Source of the DNA: Solanum dulcamara
Lineage: Eukaryota > Streptophyta > Magnoliopsida > Solanales > Solanaceae
DNA: 64,000 nt
Reading direction: 5' to 3'
NCBI RefSeq assembly: GCF_947179165.1
Contig: NC_077240.1
Location: 1,309,501-1,373,500, forward strand
Shown here in pieces: positions 11,155 through 24,000 of this stretch. Both the position numbers and the translations under genes were made by a program. Under the pieces are notes generated by a model. That model was not told the origin of the DNA, did not search any database, and saw only the letters and a program-made list of their open reading frames with translations. Each line of letters opens with the position of its first letter. The first letter of the stretch is position 1.

Positions 11155-13239
11155 TCATATTTGTGGCTCACCACCAGATTCAGCAGTTTCGTTTACAGTT
11201 TCTTCAACAGACCTGTTTACAGTTTCCTCAGCACTACAAAACATATAAAAATGAGCGTCAGGAACCATGTCATGTAGATACAGACTGGTGCACAATCAGC
11301 AACTTATGTAACAACTCCAAGCTGCTGCTCAAACAAACCAGAGGAACAAGAGAAGGTAAACAATAGAGAAAGTTCCCAAGTCCACAGCACGAACGACCCA
11401 ATCCTATCAGACTCCAAGTTTACTCCTAGCCAGAAAATGCACTAACCAGAAGCAAGAATCAGCACATCAAGCAATTAAAGCCTCATTCTTTCCACAAGTT
11501 AGTTAGAGTTGGTACAAAATCATATGTACACATTTGCATCCAAACCCCACTTTATTACCCTAAATTAGGAGGAAACACATCAAAAACAAAATGTAAGCAG
11601 CTTTATACCGGATTGCACAACACCAAGGTTGTTCATTAAGTCCTACCAACGAGTGACAGGTCCAAGAACCGCTGGTTAACAATCATTCAATACCAAGCAA
11701 GCAGACTTGACGAAACTATTGTTGATCATTCACAATTTGTCCATGGCTTTACAACGACACTTAGACTATACGAATACACGACTGCGTCATACTTGGTACA
11801 CCCCATGCTCTATAGCATATGGGCGTATAGGGAATTAGATTTAGGGAAATCCAGCAAACAATAAAAGTAAGCTTAATATAACTAGTTAAACCCCTAAACA
11901 AGGCTAACCAGATATCTATAACCAATTAACTAGTCACAGTAGATTTTGCGAATAGCAAGCAGTAATAATCCATGAAGTCACAAAAATTAAACATCAGTCA
12001 GCATACAACAAGAGTTGATAAATCTAGAATCTAACATAAGAATCCATCAGACCTGGAAGGAGGAACTTCATTCAGCTCAGGCTTCCTCCAACTCTTCTCA
12101 GTCTTGTCCTCGCGAAATATCAGCTTCCCGTTGGGACTCCCCCAAGCTTTCTTGGCAACCGGAGCACCATCACTTGACTCAGAAGCCTCCTTTACCTTCA
12201 AAGACTCAAGCTTTTGGTCAATCTCCTTCCAATCCTGTCCCTTCTCCTTCAATACCTCCTCTCTTGGTCTAGCTGCCCCAAATGGATTAGCCCCTTTCGG
12301 CTTCGCCACAGGCACAGGCTCATTACCGTTCTGCTGTTCTTCACTCAACGGTAATGTCCTTGGTTGCAAATTCAACTTTGGCCTACCACCACCACCAGCA
12401 ACTCCGTTCTCTTCTCTCTTCCTCCCCCAATTTTCTGAATCCACGCCACCGTTGGAATCGTAACCACCTCTTCTCTCTCTTAAACTGTCGAATGCACCAC
12501 CACCGGAGGCAAATCTCCGTCCTCCCTCCTCTTCCTTCCTTTTTGTCCACCGATCCGAATCGGAATCACTGCCATTTGACCCAAAACTCCCTCTCCTATC
12601 AAATCTTCGACCAGAAGAGGGTACAAAAGCTTTATTAGCAGCCCAATTATCAGATTCATCAGCTTTAGACTGCGAATCGGAGAAAAAACCTCCCCTTTCA
12701 CCTCTTTCCCTTCTTTCAAAACCGTTACCAGCCGATGTTTTCTTAACTGCACCCCAATCATCAGTCTCGTCGGCACGAGAGGGAGCAATTTCCCTATCGG
12801 TATCCCTTCGGAATCCTCCCTGCCTACGATAATCGTCCGACGAACCCCTCCCTTGCCTGTCGTAACCGTACGATTTGAAACCACCTCCGAGCCGAGACTG
12901 GTCAAGTTCCTCTGCAGTGCGCTCGCGAGGACCGGTGGGGAGCATCAAGACTTCCTCCGGAGTCAGGCCTTTGGTGGCCGCAGCGGCGGCAGATTGAGAC
13001 TTCTTAGCAGCGCTGTAAGTGGAGAACTCCTGAAGGGATAGGGTTTGTGGCTTCTTTTTCTTCGTTTTGGTGGTGGCGGCAGAGGCCAATGATGGAAAAT
13101 CGGAAAGGCCACCAGCATCGCCGCCGTTGGAGTGGTTGTCTACCTTCACTGACTCTTCCTTTTGAAGCTCCAACTCGTGCTCCTCCGAATCAAGGGCCCA
13201 CGCGCCTGGTTTTGCCCACGCGCTCACGGTTGCCGCCAT
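11155..13239 (-). CDS. eIF4B: Plant eukaryotic translation initiation factor 4B
   Basis: Exon 1 13239-12053 encodes 395 codons plus two bases; exon 2 11233-11155 supplies the last 25 residues and TGA. The intron of 819 bp is GT-AG. Protein 421 residues. The N-terminus MAATVSAWAKPGAWA is the plant eIF4B signature. The middle is rich in Gly, Arg, Ser and Asp, with repeated D-x-W/N-W motifs (DDWGAVKK, DNWAANK, SENWGRKR). Then come PKLNLQPRTLPL, the NPFGAARPREEVL motif, a helix GQDWKEIDQKLESL, and SWRKPE. Exon 2 gives an acidic tail (SAEETVNRSVEETVNETAESGG) typical of the family. Reading straight through the donor would give a false end, RSDGFLC. Function from the family: stimulates eIF4A/eIF4F helicase and mRNA-ribosome joining in the cytosol, and binds RNA, eIF3 and PABP. 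A dinucleotide TA tract at 13324-13340 lies in the promoter/5'UTR. Confidence 0.95.
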
Positions 13240-13721
13240 GTTTGCTCTTTGGACTCTTTATCTCCGTGTAGGTTTTTTTTCGAGAGAATTCGCTTTCGTT
13301 TCAAGCGAAGAAATAGGTTTTTTTATATATATATATATATAAGAGGTTCTGTGGATTTGATCCAACGGTCAGCATACGATAAGAAACGATTTTCCAGAAT
13401 AGATTCGGCTTGATTAACGGTGGAGAATAAGTCCTTCATCTGAAAGGAAATGGACTTTGCGTTGATTATATAATTTTATTTTATTTTTGCAGATTCGTTT
13501 ATTTTTATTCAAGACGTGTAAATGTATAACTGTAGACCACAAATATTGCATTCGGTATCTTGGTATAACAAGGAAATTACAGGTAATCGTCATAATTTAT
13601 TAATGAGGAGAAATAAAGAGGGAAAAGGAAAGGAACAAGCAGAAGAAGCATTTGGAAAAATAAGAAAGAATTAAAAGGAGTAAAATGAAGATAATAAGTC
13701 CTAACTTCTATTAAATTGGAC

Positions 13722-13768
13722 TCTAGTTTGAATCATTCAACGTTATGAAATGTCCATCCTCCATAACT
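13722..13768 (-). repeat. Copy of the NIPA terminal-exon 3' end
   Basis: The stretch matches 15068-15115 (the region coding VMEDGHYIMLNDSN near the NIPA stop) with a few substitutions. The copy is on the same strand, about 1.3 kb downstream of the true exon, without the upstream splice acceptor context. It could be a remnant of a tandem duplication or of a downstream NIPA paralogue that decayed. Confidence 0.8.
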
Positions 13769-14255
13769 GTTATTTAATTGTACTCACAAATAATAACTAG
13801 AGTCTAATATATATTGATTCTAATTCAGATCCTAAACAAGCTAACGGGAGTTACTAATTATGATTAAGTCCTAAATATATCATTACAAGGAAAAATGTTA
13901 TGATAGTAATTGTCAACTATGAGAATAATGCAAATCTAATTATATTTTTATTTAATTATGTGGTGTTACCGTAAAACAAGTATATATTAGCACAATTTGG
14001 TATTTAACTAACAAGGTCGGGCACTAACTGGGTCAGAACATTCTTATTAGCAATTCTTTATGATAAAATAAAAATAGATAAAGGAAATTAGGAAAATTCC
14101 TCCCTGAAAACCCACCCCTTCTCCCTCCATTTGTTCAAAATGTTTTCGGCTCGGGTTGGTTTGGTTATTTGATCATCTATTTATGCTCAGATCTTGCAAT
14201 TCATCCAAATTATCTTAGATGTGAAATTAGCTTCTATCATACAAACATGAAATCA

Positions 14256-14333
14256 GATTTTGAAGAGTTGCATAAGAAAAGACCAACAACAACAGATTTT
14301 GAAGAGTGGCATAAGAAAAGACCAACAACAACA
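14256..14333. repeat. 39-bp tandem duplication ending in CAA repeats
   Basis: GATTTTGAAGAGTTGCATAA... at 14256-14294 is repeated at 14295-14333 with one change (TTG to TGG). Each unit ends in CCAACAACAACA, which is the reverse of a TS SINE tail, so the duplication probably arose at the SINE 3' end. Confidence 0.9.
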
Positions 14334-14443
14334 TACTCGATGAAATCCCACAAAGTGGCATCTGAAGAGAGTAGAGTGTACGTATGTCTTACCACTACCT
14401 CTCCGAGGTAGAGAGTTTGTTTTCGGAAGACCCTTGGCTCAAG
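14323..14443 (-). mobile_element. SINE of TS type (3' body), reverse orientation
   Basis: On the minus strand this reads TTGAGCC(A)AGGGTCTTCCG, then a CTCTACCTC...GAGGTAG hairpin, a TACACTCTAC stretch, TGTGGGATTTCAT and a (TTG)n tail. That is the characteristic 3' body of Solanaceae TS SINEs. The tRNA-like head is not evident, so it is 5' truncated or decayed. Confidence 0.8.
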
Positions 14444-15054
14444 CAAATCAAAACAGTAATTAAACAAAAATGATAGTGGGGAGAAACATGACAACAAGTG
14501 CAAATAATCATTATCAAGTGGGTCAAGAATTAAGCAGGCTCGGGTAATTACCCGTTCAATAAGCAGGCCGGACTTCCATATCATGAACTCCAGAAAACAC
14601 ATAATCTGTGTCATTCTCCAAAACAAATGCATGTGAACTATCTTACAAACAAAATACTAAACTAGCTTACTTCTGCAACCTTCTTCACTATGCTACATTC
14701 TCACACTATAAAACAAATAAATACAATGTTACACCAATGCGGTGGAGCTCAATATATTACAACATGAATCAACTACAATACTCTAAACAACAAACTGAAC
14801 AAAGAGACATCACCGTGTATGTACAAACCTCAATTTGAACAGAAGCTCAGCAAGGATCCATGCCACGCTTAAGTTACAAGGTGACCTCGACTCGTAGCCT
14901 TTCCCAAAATTGTGCTTGTAGGAGAACTCGCCTCCCAGTTGTAAAGCTCAACGTTGCTGAGCTTAATCAAGAATACTCAAAAATGTAGCATCAGCTGCAG
15001 ATACAGCTTCAACTTTTGCAGTCGAAATCTAGAATCTATATCAAGAAGGTGATA

Positions 15055-18000
15055 TCAGTGGAAATAGTTTGAATCATTCAACATTATGTAATGTCCATCC
15101 TCCATAACTTTTATATCTTCTTCATCATACCACGATATATTTCCTGCATAAACCAATGCATTATAAGCACAAACTTGCAATAAACTTTTGAATCGAAAAA
15201 ATATATTGAGGCCTCAATTTGGAGTTCCAAGTCTACCTTCTACGCTGACATTTCTAAGAACTTATAGAATACTACAGACCTGAACTTTTACTGAAAGTAC
15301 TATTACATCAAAATTAATGCCAGCGGATACTTAAAAATTTCTGCCAACCACTAGCTCGAGGGAGTCGTCTGTCCCAATGTAAATGAAAGGATGGCAATGT
15401 GTCACATGATGGAAACACATGCTCTTTTGAGATGTTTAACCATGGAACCAAGTACCCAAAATTAGAGGAGCATTTGGATCTGTGCAGCAAAATCTGAACA
15501 GCTAATCTCACTATTTCACAATATGCTGCACCGTAAAAATGTGTGCTCCTTTCGTGGTCTAGCCCCATAACGAAAAGGAATAATTGTTGTGTTAAAATCA
15601 GGCAGAGTACTAGGTTCAATTATTTTATTTGTGTTTCCTTACCATCTTCATTGAAATCAGAAAAACACAAAAGTAACCAAATTTAGAAGTTTCATTGAAA
15701 ACAAGCAGTCAAATTGACCTAAAATATGATAATTTCACCTAAATCAACAAATGTTTTTAGGTATTGCAGACATAAAGATCCAATGCCATACATTTTAGAA
15801 GATTTAGATTGCATGATATCAAGGATATCCATACATCAAGATGATAGGCATACGATTTAATATAGCTGGGTAGCGGGTACATGCTTCAACTTCAATTTTT
15901 ACCTGGTGGATTTGCTGGTTCTTGTTCTCTAGTCAGATGTAGTACAATTGTTCCTGAAAGCACTGTGATAAATCCACAGATCTCAGATACGATGCCACTA
16001 GCATCTTGGCCAGCCCAGTCCTGCAAAGAAATATGACAAAGCAAATGATGGGTTCACAGCCTTTACTCTGTATACATACTGATAAAGGACCACAACAAAG
16101 AATAGCTTCAAATTGACAACGTACCTTGAACATTATTGCGCTTGCGATGATGGTCAAAGTGGTGAACATTACATAATATATTGGAGAAACAATTGCAGCA
16201 TTGAATGTATCCAGTGCCTATTAAAATGATGCATAAATGTTAGAAAATACTTCAGACACCCCAAAAACAAATCCATGTGAATGATCCTGATATATCATGC
16301 ATATCGCTAAATTGCAAAACCAAAAATTAGGCATAATAGCATGCACTGCTAATTAAATGCACTTGTAATAGTCAAGGAGCATCTCAAGGTTCATATAATT
16401 AGGAAGATCTTACTATGAAGCAGCCTTTTGATAGATTCCCAACCAGAGCACTTGTTTCAGATATTAAAACAGCTCACATATCAAACATGCAAGAAAGAGC
16501 AACAAATTTCTTGCCACAAATCACAAAAGTTGGAAAGATAGAATGTAAAGACTTAGGAGAATATTGTAGCATAGTTGGTATGAAGTATTGATTCTCTATT
16601 TTATATTCGTGTCATTAACAAAAAATACCCTGTGCAAGAATTGATATCATTACGTGGAGATAGTAAAGCCAAATAACTACTATAGGAGTAATATTTAATC
16701 TGTGCCGCTTTCGTTATTTATTTTCCTATATCGCTTTGAATTTCTTAACCTTATCTGACCCTTTTTATGCTTTTATGCTTTTATTGAGCCGAGGGTCTCT
16801 TGGAAACAGCCGTCCTACTTTGGTAGGAGTAAGGTACTCTACCCTCCCCAGACCCCACGTTGTGTGATTTCACTGGGTTGTTGTTGTTGTTGAGTAATAT
16901 TTAAGTTCAGAGGAATTGACATCATATATACACATGATGTATGATCAGAGATAGTCCTGATTATAGGCATTTGTTTTAGAGAATTGACAATTCACACTAG
17001 TAAAGGCAATGCAAATGACTGATCAGATAGATTACTGCAGATCTCAATCAAGCTGGAAAGTACCATACTGACATTACCTTGTTTAGATAATTCAACTGCG
17101 TGATGACACAGATTACTGCAACAGCTAGAAAAAACCAAGTCTGCGGATAGGCAATCTGACTAATTCCTTCCAACGTAAGTTTTATTGCAATTCCAATAGC
17201 CTTTATGCTGACAACCTGCAAATATAATAAATTAATAGAAAAGCTACAGAAACATCTTGATGGGCTAGGAAAGTGTTCACATCTGCAAAACTGCATCATG
17301 ACTAAGAAGCATGTAGTGTAAAATTTCTACCGAAGGAATAAAGATGATGACTTGAAGTAGCCTAGAAGAAAACATAATTACCGTAAGTGCACCCATTAAG
17401 GAACATATTCCCAAATATACCAGCATGTTTGTCTGCCCATAACGAGGCTCAAAATGAAACATCAAAGCTACTACTGTGGATATTGTTGCTGCTACATAAA
17501 TCACAAATGCTGCAGACAAAAGCAGAAGGAGAAATTCGTAATGAGCTCGCAAGAGAGAGAAAAATCATAATCTATAGCAAGATAAACAGGAAAAAAACAC
17601 AAAGTCCAGACCTGGTTGAATTGCCAAAATCCAGATTTCTTGTACAGAAGTTGGCATATGCTCCTGAGGTGCATGTATAACAATTACCACAGATCCTACT
17701 ATGCACAATATGCATCCCACCACACCTAATCGTTGTAATTGTTCCCTCAACATAAAGTGTGCCAAGACAGCACTAGTAAGATTCACCAAGGTAAGTTATC
17801 GACATATCAGCAGGAATTCCTTGTCAGAGTTTTAAGACAGCTCATAAGACTTCAAAATCTCACCTGATAATTATACTCAACGCACCAAGAGGGGTCACAA
17901 GAACTGCTGGAGCATAAATATAGGCCACAAAATTGGATACCTCCCCAACCATCACTGCATATCCAAATCCAAATGACATTAAGACCAACGCAATGCTAAT

Positions 18001-20337
18001 GCATACCTATCCTGCATGAAGTTTACCCGTGGAGACAACTCATGATACACTTACTTGTAATCATGCCTGCCCACCATAGGGGTTCAAGCAAATAAGTATA
18101 GCCTCCAACTCCTGCAGTAAAGATTACAGTCATCAATAACTTTTAGTGTTTAAGCTATATGCACTGTCGGTGTATAAAATTCTTTACATCATCAGGTAAA
18201 TTACCTACTATTGCAGGTTACCCATTCGTTTCAATTTTTTTCCTCTTCCTAAAATTAAGCACTACAATTTACTTTCTCTCTCCTCCAAACCCTCCTTCCA
18301 TGTTTTATTTCTTTAACTTTCTTTTTAATTCGTACGTATTTGATCTATTTAATGCAAACACTTAATACACTTTGAAATAATAACACGATATTTTATATAT
18401 AATATTTGAAGTTACATATGCTTCTCAACTAAACAGGGAAAAAATTGAAATTTGTTTATATAGCAATCACGAAAAAATAAAAAAAAAATGTGTTATAGTG
18501 AATCCTTAAAGCAAAAGAAACTCCTCAAGATCAACTATGGTTGAAAAGTTAAAGAACTATTCACAATGCCTAACGCATTTAATGATCACTTCACTGATAG
18601 TGACGATCTTGTTAAAAATAATGAAACCTAAAATTTTGATTAACGATATTAAAGGACAAATTATATTTACGCCAGAAAGAAAATAACATTACTTAATAAT
18701 AAATTTGATTAGAGTATAACTAGGACTCTAATTGTTTTTTAGTATCTTTTCCTAAATCTTAATTTAAAAGTTATCTGATTGTCCTTTAATTTACCTGATG
18801 GTGTAAAGAATTTTATACACCAACAGTGCACAAAACTTAAACTCTAACTTTTAACCAGGTGAATTGAAGTTGACAGAGCATATAATGAGGAAAAAGGATA
18901 CCAAATAACATGTTTCACGTTCTGCTGCCAATTAAAGTACTAAATGGCTAATTGACACGCTAGACTGCAGTCTGAAAAACAAAACAGCATAAGCTTTCAA
19001 GCATATGCTCAGGTACAAGTGCAGTCATAGATTACTCCATGTGAACTAGTACTTCATGGACAAAAGCTTCTGCTTTCACTGTAATGTCCAACCGGAAATG
19101 GTTCTTCTCATTTTATGTATTGATTGTCAATATCATGAATAAGAATAGAAGCTGTTCACACTGGCCTTGCAATAATTTAGTCAGCTAGAAAACTAGTATT
19201 TATCAATCCAAGGATTTCTAGACTTTACCATTTTCCTGTCCATATCCAAATAATGGATTTCTAGATTTTCTCTTTTCTTTTCAAGTGTTCCATCCCCAAC
19301 TTCATTTCTGTTTCCAACACATGCCTGAACAGTGTAACACCTGACTATTGAATCCACCATCGAAATGAGCAAAATCCTAGAAAACTTCGCTCTAATTGTA
19401 TGTCAGTAGCACTGTTTAACAGACGGTGTCTACCAGCCCAATTAAGGAACAAAGAACTATACACCCTTAAAAAAAGATTGTCATGATCAATCAAAGTAGA
19501 ACCAACATAAATACAACAAATTGAACAGAACAGTTTCCCCTATATTGAAGATACAATGTCCTAAACGTGCTTAGGAATTAAGTACTATATACAATAACCA
19601 AATAATTGAGAGGAAAATAATTTGCAGTTGATTGATATATCACACATAAAGCAGTTTCTCAACTCAATTCCACCCTTAACTGCTGGAATTTGAGCATCCA
19701 CATGAGTACTATGTGAAGATATGACATTCAAGGTATAACTCAACCTCAAAAGTTAGCTCATGAGAGGAGGATTATCTAAGTACATATAACCAAATCACTA
19801 GTCCATTCCCCAACCAATGTAGGATTCTAGCCACTCTAACACCCCTATTCACGGTCAAGCTCAACTGGAGCATGGAGAGCCCAAATTGGAGTGAACCAGA
19901 CTCTAATACCATACCATGTAAATGAACCTTGGACCTGACTCAACCCAAAAACTAGCTTAGGAGAGAAGATTGTCAAAGTCCATATAAGTCAATCACTAGT
20001 TCATTACCCAGTCAATGTGAGACTCTAACCCAGTCTAACATAGTGGACTTTAATCCAGGAGCAATTACAATATACACAAAATATGGAGATACTTCGATGG
20101 TTCCAAATAAATGAAAATATCAAGCAGACGAACAGATTGTACCATTTCAATCAGTAAATTGACTAATAAACCGAAGTTTAGATCTAACAGAAAGAGGTTT
20201 TGTATTTTCAGACCTGCTCGAGTGCCAGCAGCAGCAGCACGCTTGAGACCTTTCTTTTTCAAGATAAAACTCGTTCCAATAAACAAGCTTGAAACCATTG
20301 CTAGAACTAAACCCGTTGTGTTCTCCGAAAAACCCAT
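15055..20337 (-). CDS. NIPA-family probable magnesium transporter (DUF803)
   Basis: Nine exons: 20337-20214, 18111-18055, 17954-17864, 17772-17612, 17509-17382, 17215-17078, 16217-16125, 16020-15903, 15143-15055; all GT-AG with consistent phases; 332 residues. The protein starts MGFSENTTGLVLAMVSSLFIG and has about nine hydrophobic segments. Family blocks visible: [98 protein letters not shown] and DWAGQDASGI. The C-terminus is a short acidic tail ending LNDSNYFH. Known for the family: endosomal/plasma-membrane proteins annotated as Mg2+ transporters; plant function is largely inferred. Intron 1 (2.1 kb) carries a MITE and other repeats; intron 6 carries a SINE. Which NIPA paralogue this is cannot be settled from sequence alone. 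Confidence 0.94.
16783..16893 (+). mobile_element. TS-type SINE, truncated, in NIPA intron 6
   Basis: Reads GAGCCGAGGGTCTCTTGGAAA, then a GTCCTACTTTGGTAGGAG stretch, CTACCCTCCCCAGACCCCAC, TTTCACTGGG and a (TTG)5 tail, all hallmark TS SINE 3' body. Inserted antisense to NIPA. The 5' tRNA-like part is missing. Confidence 0.9.
18147..18844. mobile_element. 698-bp MITE with long terminal inverted repeats, Mutator-type, in NIPA intron 1
   Basis: The left end GTGTTTAAG...GTGTATAAAATTCTTTAC and the right end, read in reverse complement (GAGTTTAAG...GTGTATAAAATTCTTTAC), match for roughly 60 bp with few mismatches. The flanks carry a perfect 9-bp direct repeat TAACTTTTA at 18138-18146 and 18845-18853. 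Long inverted repeats plus a 9-bp target duplication are diagnostic of Mutator-like elements. The interior has no ORF worth naming, so it is non-autonomous. Confidence 0.9.
19741..20042. repeat. Dispersed repeat containing an internal ~100-bp duplication, NIPA intron 1
   Basis: Two halves (about 19741-19842 and 19938-20042) share the order 'AACC(T)CAAAA...TAGCTNATGAGAG...TATAA..CAATCACTAGT.CATT.CCCA..CAATGT...CTCTAAC', with an ACTCTAATACCATACCATGT stretch between. A related, more degraded stretch occurs in the PRP4 intron (28316-28520), so this is a dispersed family, possibly a SINE or LTR fragment. Confidence 0.55.
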
Positions 20338-20888
20338 CTTCTTACTTCCTCAATATATATACATACACACAATCAAATAATCAATCAGGAAATATAATCG
20401 CTCCACTATACCTTCCTACTTCTTCTGTATGTATATATACAGACAATCGATCAAAAATGTAAACATATACAGAATCTGAAAGAATGTTTGTTCTACAAAA
20501 TCTGAGCAAAATTCATACAACTGTATGTTGGGAAATGGGAGAGGGAGATCTGAAACAATTGAAGAACAAATTAAATTAAGTTTCAGAGAATTCTCTTCCT
20601 CTTCTCCCTCCCCAAAAAACCAAAGTTATCTTTCGCTGTAAAGTTTCCGTGATATGGTCTTCCTTCTTCTTCGTAGTAGTCTACTGTGACACGGGGACTA
20701 GTTTTGTTACACGTGAAAAATGGAGCAAATTTAACGCCGTTAATATGAGCTTTGAGGCTCTTTTGGAAAATGTTCAGATAACGGTAACGAGTCTAACGAC
20801 TAGGAAGGTCACGTCAGTCGACAACGAAAAAGCGTGTGAGCTGTCACCCAACTGACCCTAATCAGTAATCAGGCTGCTGCATATTCCC

Positions 20889-21030
20889 TTTCTTCTCATA
20901 ATTATGCTATTTTCACTATTTGTCTTAAACCAAATTAATTTTTCTTTCTTCTCATAATTATATTTGTCTTAAACCAAATTAATTTTTCTTTCTTCTCATA
21001 ATTATATTTGTCTTAAATCAAATTAATTTA
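20889..21030. repeat. Three-copy tandem repeat, about 44-bp period
   Basis: TTTCTTCTCATAATTAT followed by TTGTCTTAAACCAAATTAAT occurs three times. The second and third copies are almost identical; the first has an extra internal GCTATTTTCAC. Minisatellite-like; no coding role. Confidence 0.9.
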
Positions 21031-24000
21031 TTAATACATATTTTTAAATGGAGTAACAAAATCTAAACGATGCCTAATTACGTTGACAAATTACGATGAT
21101 GTGAATTAAGTTAGACTCTAACAATGTACACCTTCTCTGTTATGATTGTCAAGATGGACACCCAATTTTATGAGGTAGAATGAGAAAATTTAATAACATG
21201 ATCAACATATCTAGTTTTTTTATTTAATAATAGTTGTCCACTATTAATTTAGAACATATTTATAAAAATAATAAATAATAGAGATAATATTATTATATAG
21301 TCCTTTGAATATATTAAATTTGAATCTTTGAATAGTATTTAATAACAATGATAAAATGGACACAAATGAATAAAAAAATCATTTTCCACGTTGGATAAAT
21401 ATTGTTGAACATCTACTTTTAGTATAGTGGACAAGTAAAATAAATAAAGAGAATATCATAAGTTGATTATATACGTAAAACCACAAGTATCAAATATAAA
21501 ATTAATCTAGAAACAACTCAAAACATTGACAAAAGATAAGTTATAAGAAACAATGAACGTGTCTAAAAACTATTGTGCAATTAGAAAATCAGTTTTGCTA
21601 TTCTCTAAAACAGTATATAAGAAAATACTGACACATTTTCATCAAAAAATAGATGACATAAAACTAGCACTATATACAAAGTGTTGAACAGTCATAAATA
21701 AATTAAACATATATTTCAGTTGCAAATTGATGAAGAGATGGCGATAGTAATAGTGATAGAAGTAAAATTAAATCATACACATCATATTGAAGCAAAATAG
21801 AATTATATATATATATAAATGTGTTGCTTATTGTAATTCAACAGATTAAGAAATAGAATGCTCATTCACGAGAGTTAAAAGATGATGCACAAATCAGATG
21901 AAAATGTATGCACACTTGATGTTAAATTGATTAACTAACTATATTTTAATAATAATTAATACTTTGTGACGTAGTGTATTTACTGAACTGGCTAAAGACT
22001 TCCTTGATTACACATACATGTAAGATCCGACATGTGATTTGGAGTTTAACAATTGTTAAACTTGTTGTACCCGAATCTTCCATTTTTATTATGTCTGATT
22101 TTCAATGAGACGAAATAAGCACTATATTATTTAGACTAGTCTTTTTATAAAATGACTTTTTAGTTTGATCAATGAATAAAACTCTTTATTAACAAAAAAA
22201 AAAAACATGTTTTGGTGCATAACCATCCTTACAAAGAAATAAGTGAAAAGGGTTAAATATACCCCTCTAATTTTATTTATTAATTGGTTTGTTCTTTGTT
22301 ATATACTCCTATTATTCATCTATTTAAATTTCCGTTGTTACTAAACCTAACAAAAATATCTTTAACTTAACAAATTCACCCAAATCGATCTCAATTACTC
22401 AACTTATCCAATTCTCTTTTTTAACTTGATCTGACCCACTATAAGTGAAATTCTATTGCTTCTTAGTGAAATTGAGTGGCTAATTATGAAAGTCTATTTT
22501 GTTCTTCTTCCTCGACTAACTTGCAGTAAATCACATCAAATTTTCTTCAAGAAGCCCCAAATTTCATATATGAACTCCCTAAGACGTTCTTAATCTTTTG
22601 CAATAGTGCTCACTTGAAATGTAGTTCGTTTTGCAGAAACTCAAAATTTGAACTCAAACTTCGAGCTTCATTAATGGCTGCTGTCAATTGAGTTTACTTG
22701 ATTAGTTCTTTGAATCTTAAGCTCCAATCCAGTAGCTACTGCACTTAAAAATTCTTAACGGTAACTCTCAAGAGACGTACACAAGGAACAACTTGAAAAA
22801 AAGTTGAACCTCTATATTTGATTATTCAAAGAATAGAGGTAATTGAATCGATTTTCAATGGCATTTTTAGGGCTTCAATTCTACGCAATAATATTTTAAT
22901 CACTTTCTCAAAAAGCAATAGTTCATCGAGTTATATTATTTTAATAGATCGAATCGTGTTAAAAGAAGAAATCAGATAAACTTTAAGTAAATCAAAAATT
23001 TGAGGTTGATTTGGGGGAATTCTTTAAATTAAGGTTAATGTTTATTAAGTTTAATAACATCGAAAATATAAAATAATAAAACGAAAGAACAAAACTAATC
23101 AATAAATAAAAATAAAAAGGGCATACTTGACCCTTTTCGTAAGAAATAAAGAATATGACCCTGAACTTCTAGTGGAGCCAATAATGTTCTCCAAGGTCAA
23201 GGACCACCAGTTTCCACGAAAGATTGGAGCAAGAATTTTGAAGTGAACAACTATTATTCTCATGAGATATTGCACGAATCTAATAGCTTTTATTTATAAA
23301 TTATATGTTTATATTTTTTAAAATATACATAAACAAATTCATTACAAACTCAAAAATTAAGGCGAATTATGTATTCACTTTGCCCACTTCCCAGTTACGA
23401 ATGAATCCTTTAAAACACAGAATCCAATCATTTCAAATTGTGAAATGATGCTAGGACACATGGCCACTTGTATATGGTCTTAAAAAGAAGAAGAATTAAA
23501 TTCCCTAAATGCAATTTAAATTCAATAGAAAATGCATAATGTATGGTGTTAGATATACAGTAATATTTATATATTTATTCAGAGTAAAAGTCTTCAAATA
23601 TAAACTTATATTTTGAAAATATGAAAAAGACATGAAAAAATGCGACAGAAAGTAGAACTAGAAAGATTACAAGGTACAAACTCTTTAACTAGAGATGTTA
23701 TATAATTGTGTTTGTTGGTCACGTTAATAAAATAAATTGGTAAATAAATATTAATTTAAATTAATAAATGATGTATGTTTTATAAAATATAAAGTTTTGA
23801 ATAATTTTTAGAACTTTTCAAATATTAGAACTTGACACAAGTTCTAATCTTTTTTAGAATTTAATTTTTGCCAAATATATTTATCATTAGCAAATTATAT
23901 GATCGAACACTGATTCACAAATTTTTTCATTTTTTTTACCATAAAATATGTAATATTTTCTAAAGAAGCAAGTCAGCCCCTTTTTTACTTTCTAAACAAG

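Larger units (their letters stand above)
13240..15054. other. Intergenic between eIF4B and NIPA, with duplicated fragments and a SINE
   Basis: No gene seen. It contains eIF4B promoter sequence, a stray copy of the NIPA last exon (13722-13768), a 39-bp tandem duplication (14256-14333), a reverse TS-type SINE (14323-14443) and the NIPA 3'UTR nearest 15054. ORFs at 14169-14411 and 14237-14632 are read through the duplication and the SINE and are not genes. Confidence 0.6.

Noticed and set aside
12015..13413. Several plus-strand ORFs opposite eIF4B
   Set aside because: Shadows of the Gly/Arg/Ser-rich eIF4B coding strand; no conserved motif.
14237..14632. 131-codon minus-strand ORF near the NIPA 3' side
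   Set aside because: It reads through a tandem duplication and a SINE; no recognisable domain.
15314..15619. 101-codon ORF in NIPA intron 8
   Set aside because: It lies inside an intron defined by clean GT-AG ends and phase agreement, with no family features.
20649..20855. 68-codon ORF upstream of NIPA
   Set aside because: No family features, in the promoter/5' region of a gene on the other strand, and short enough to occur by chance.
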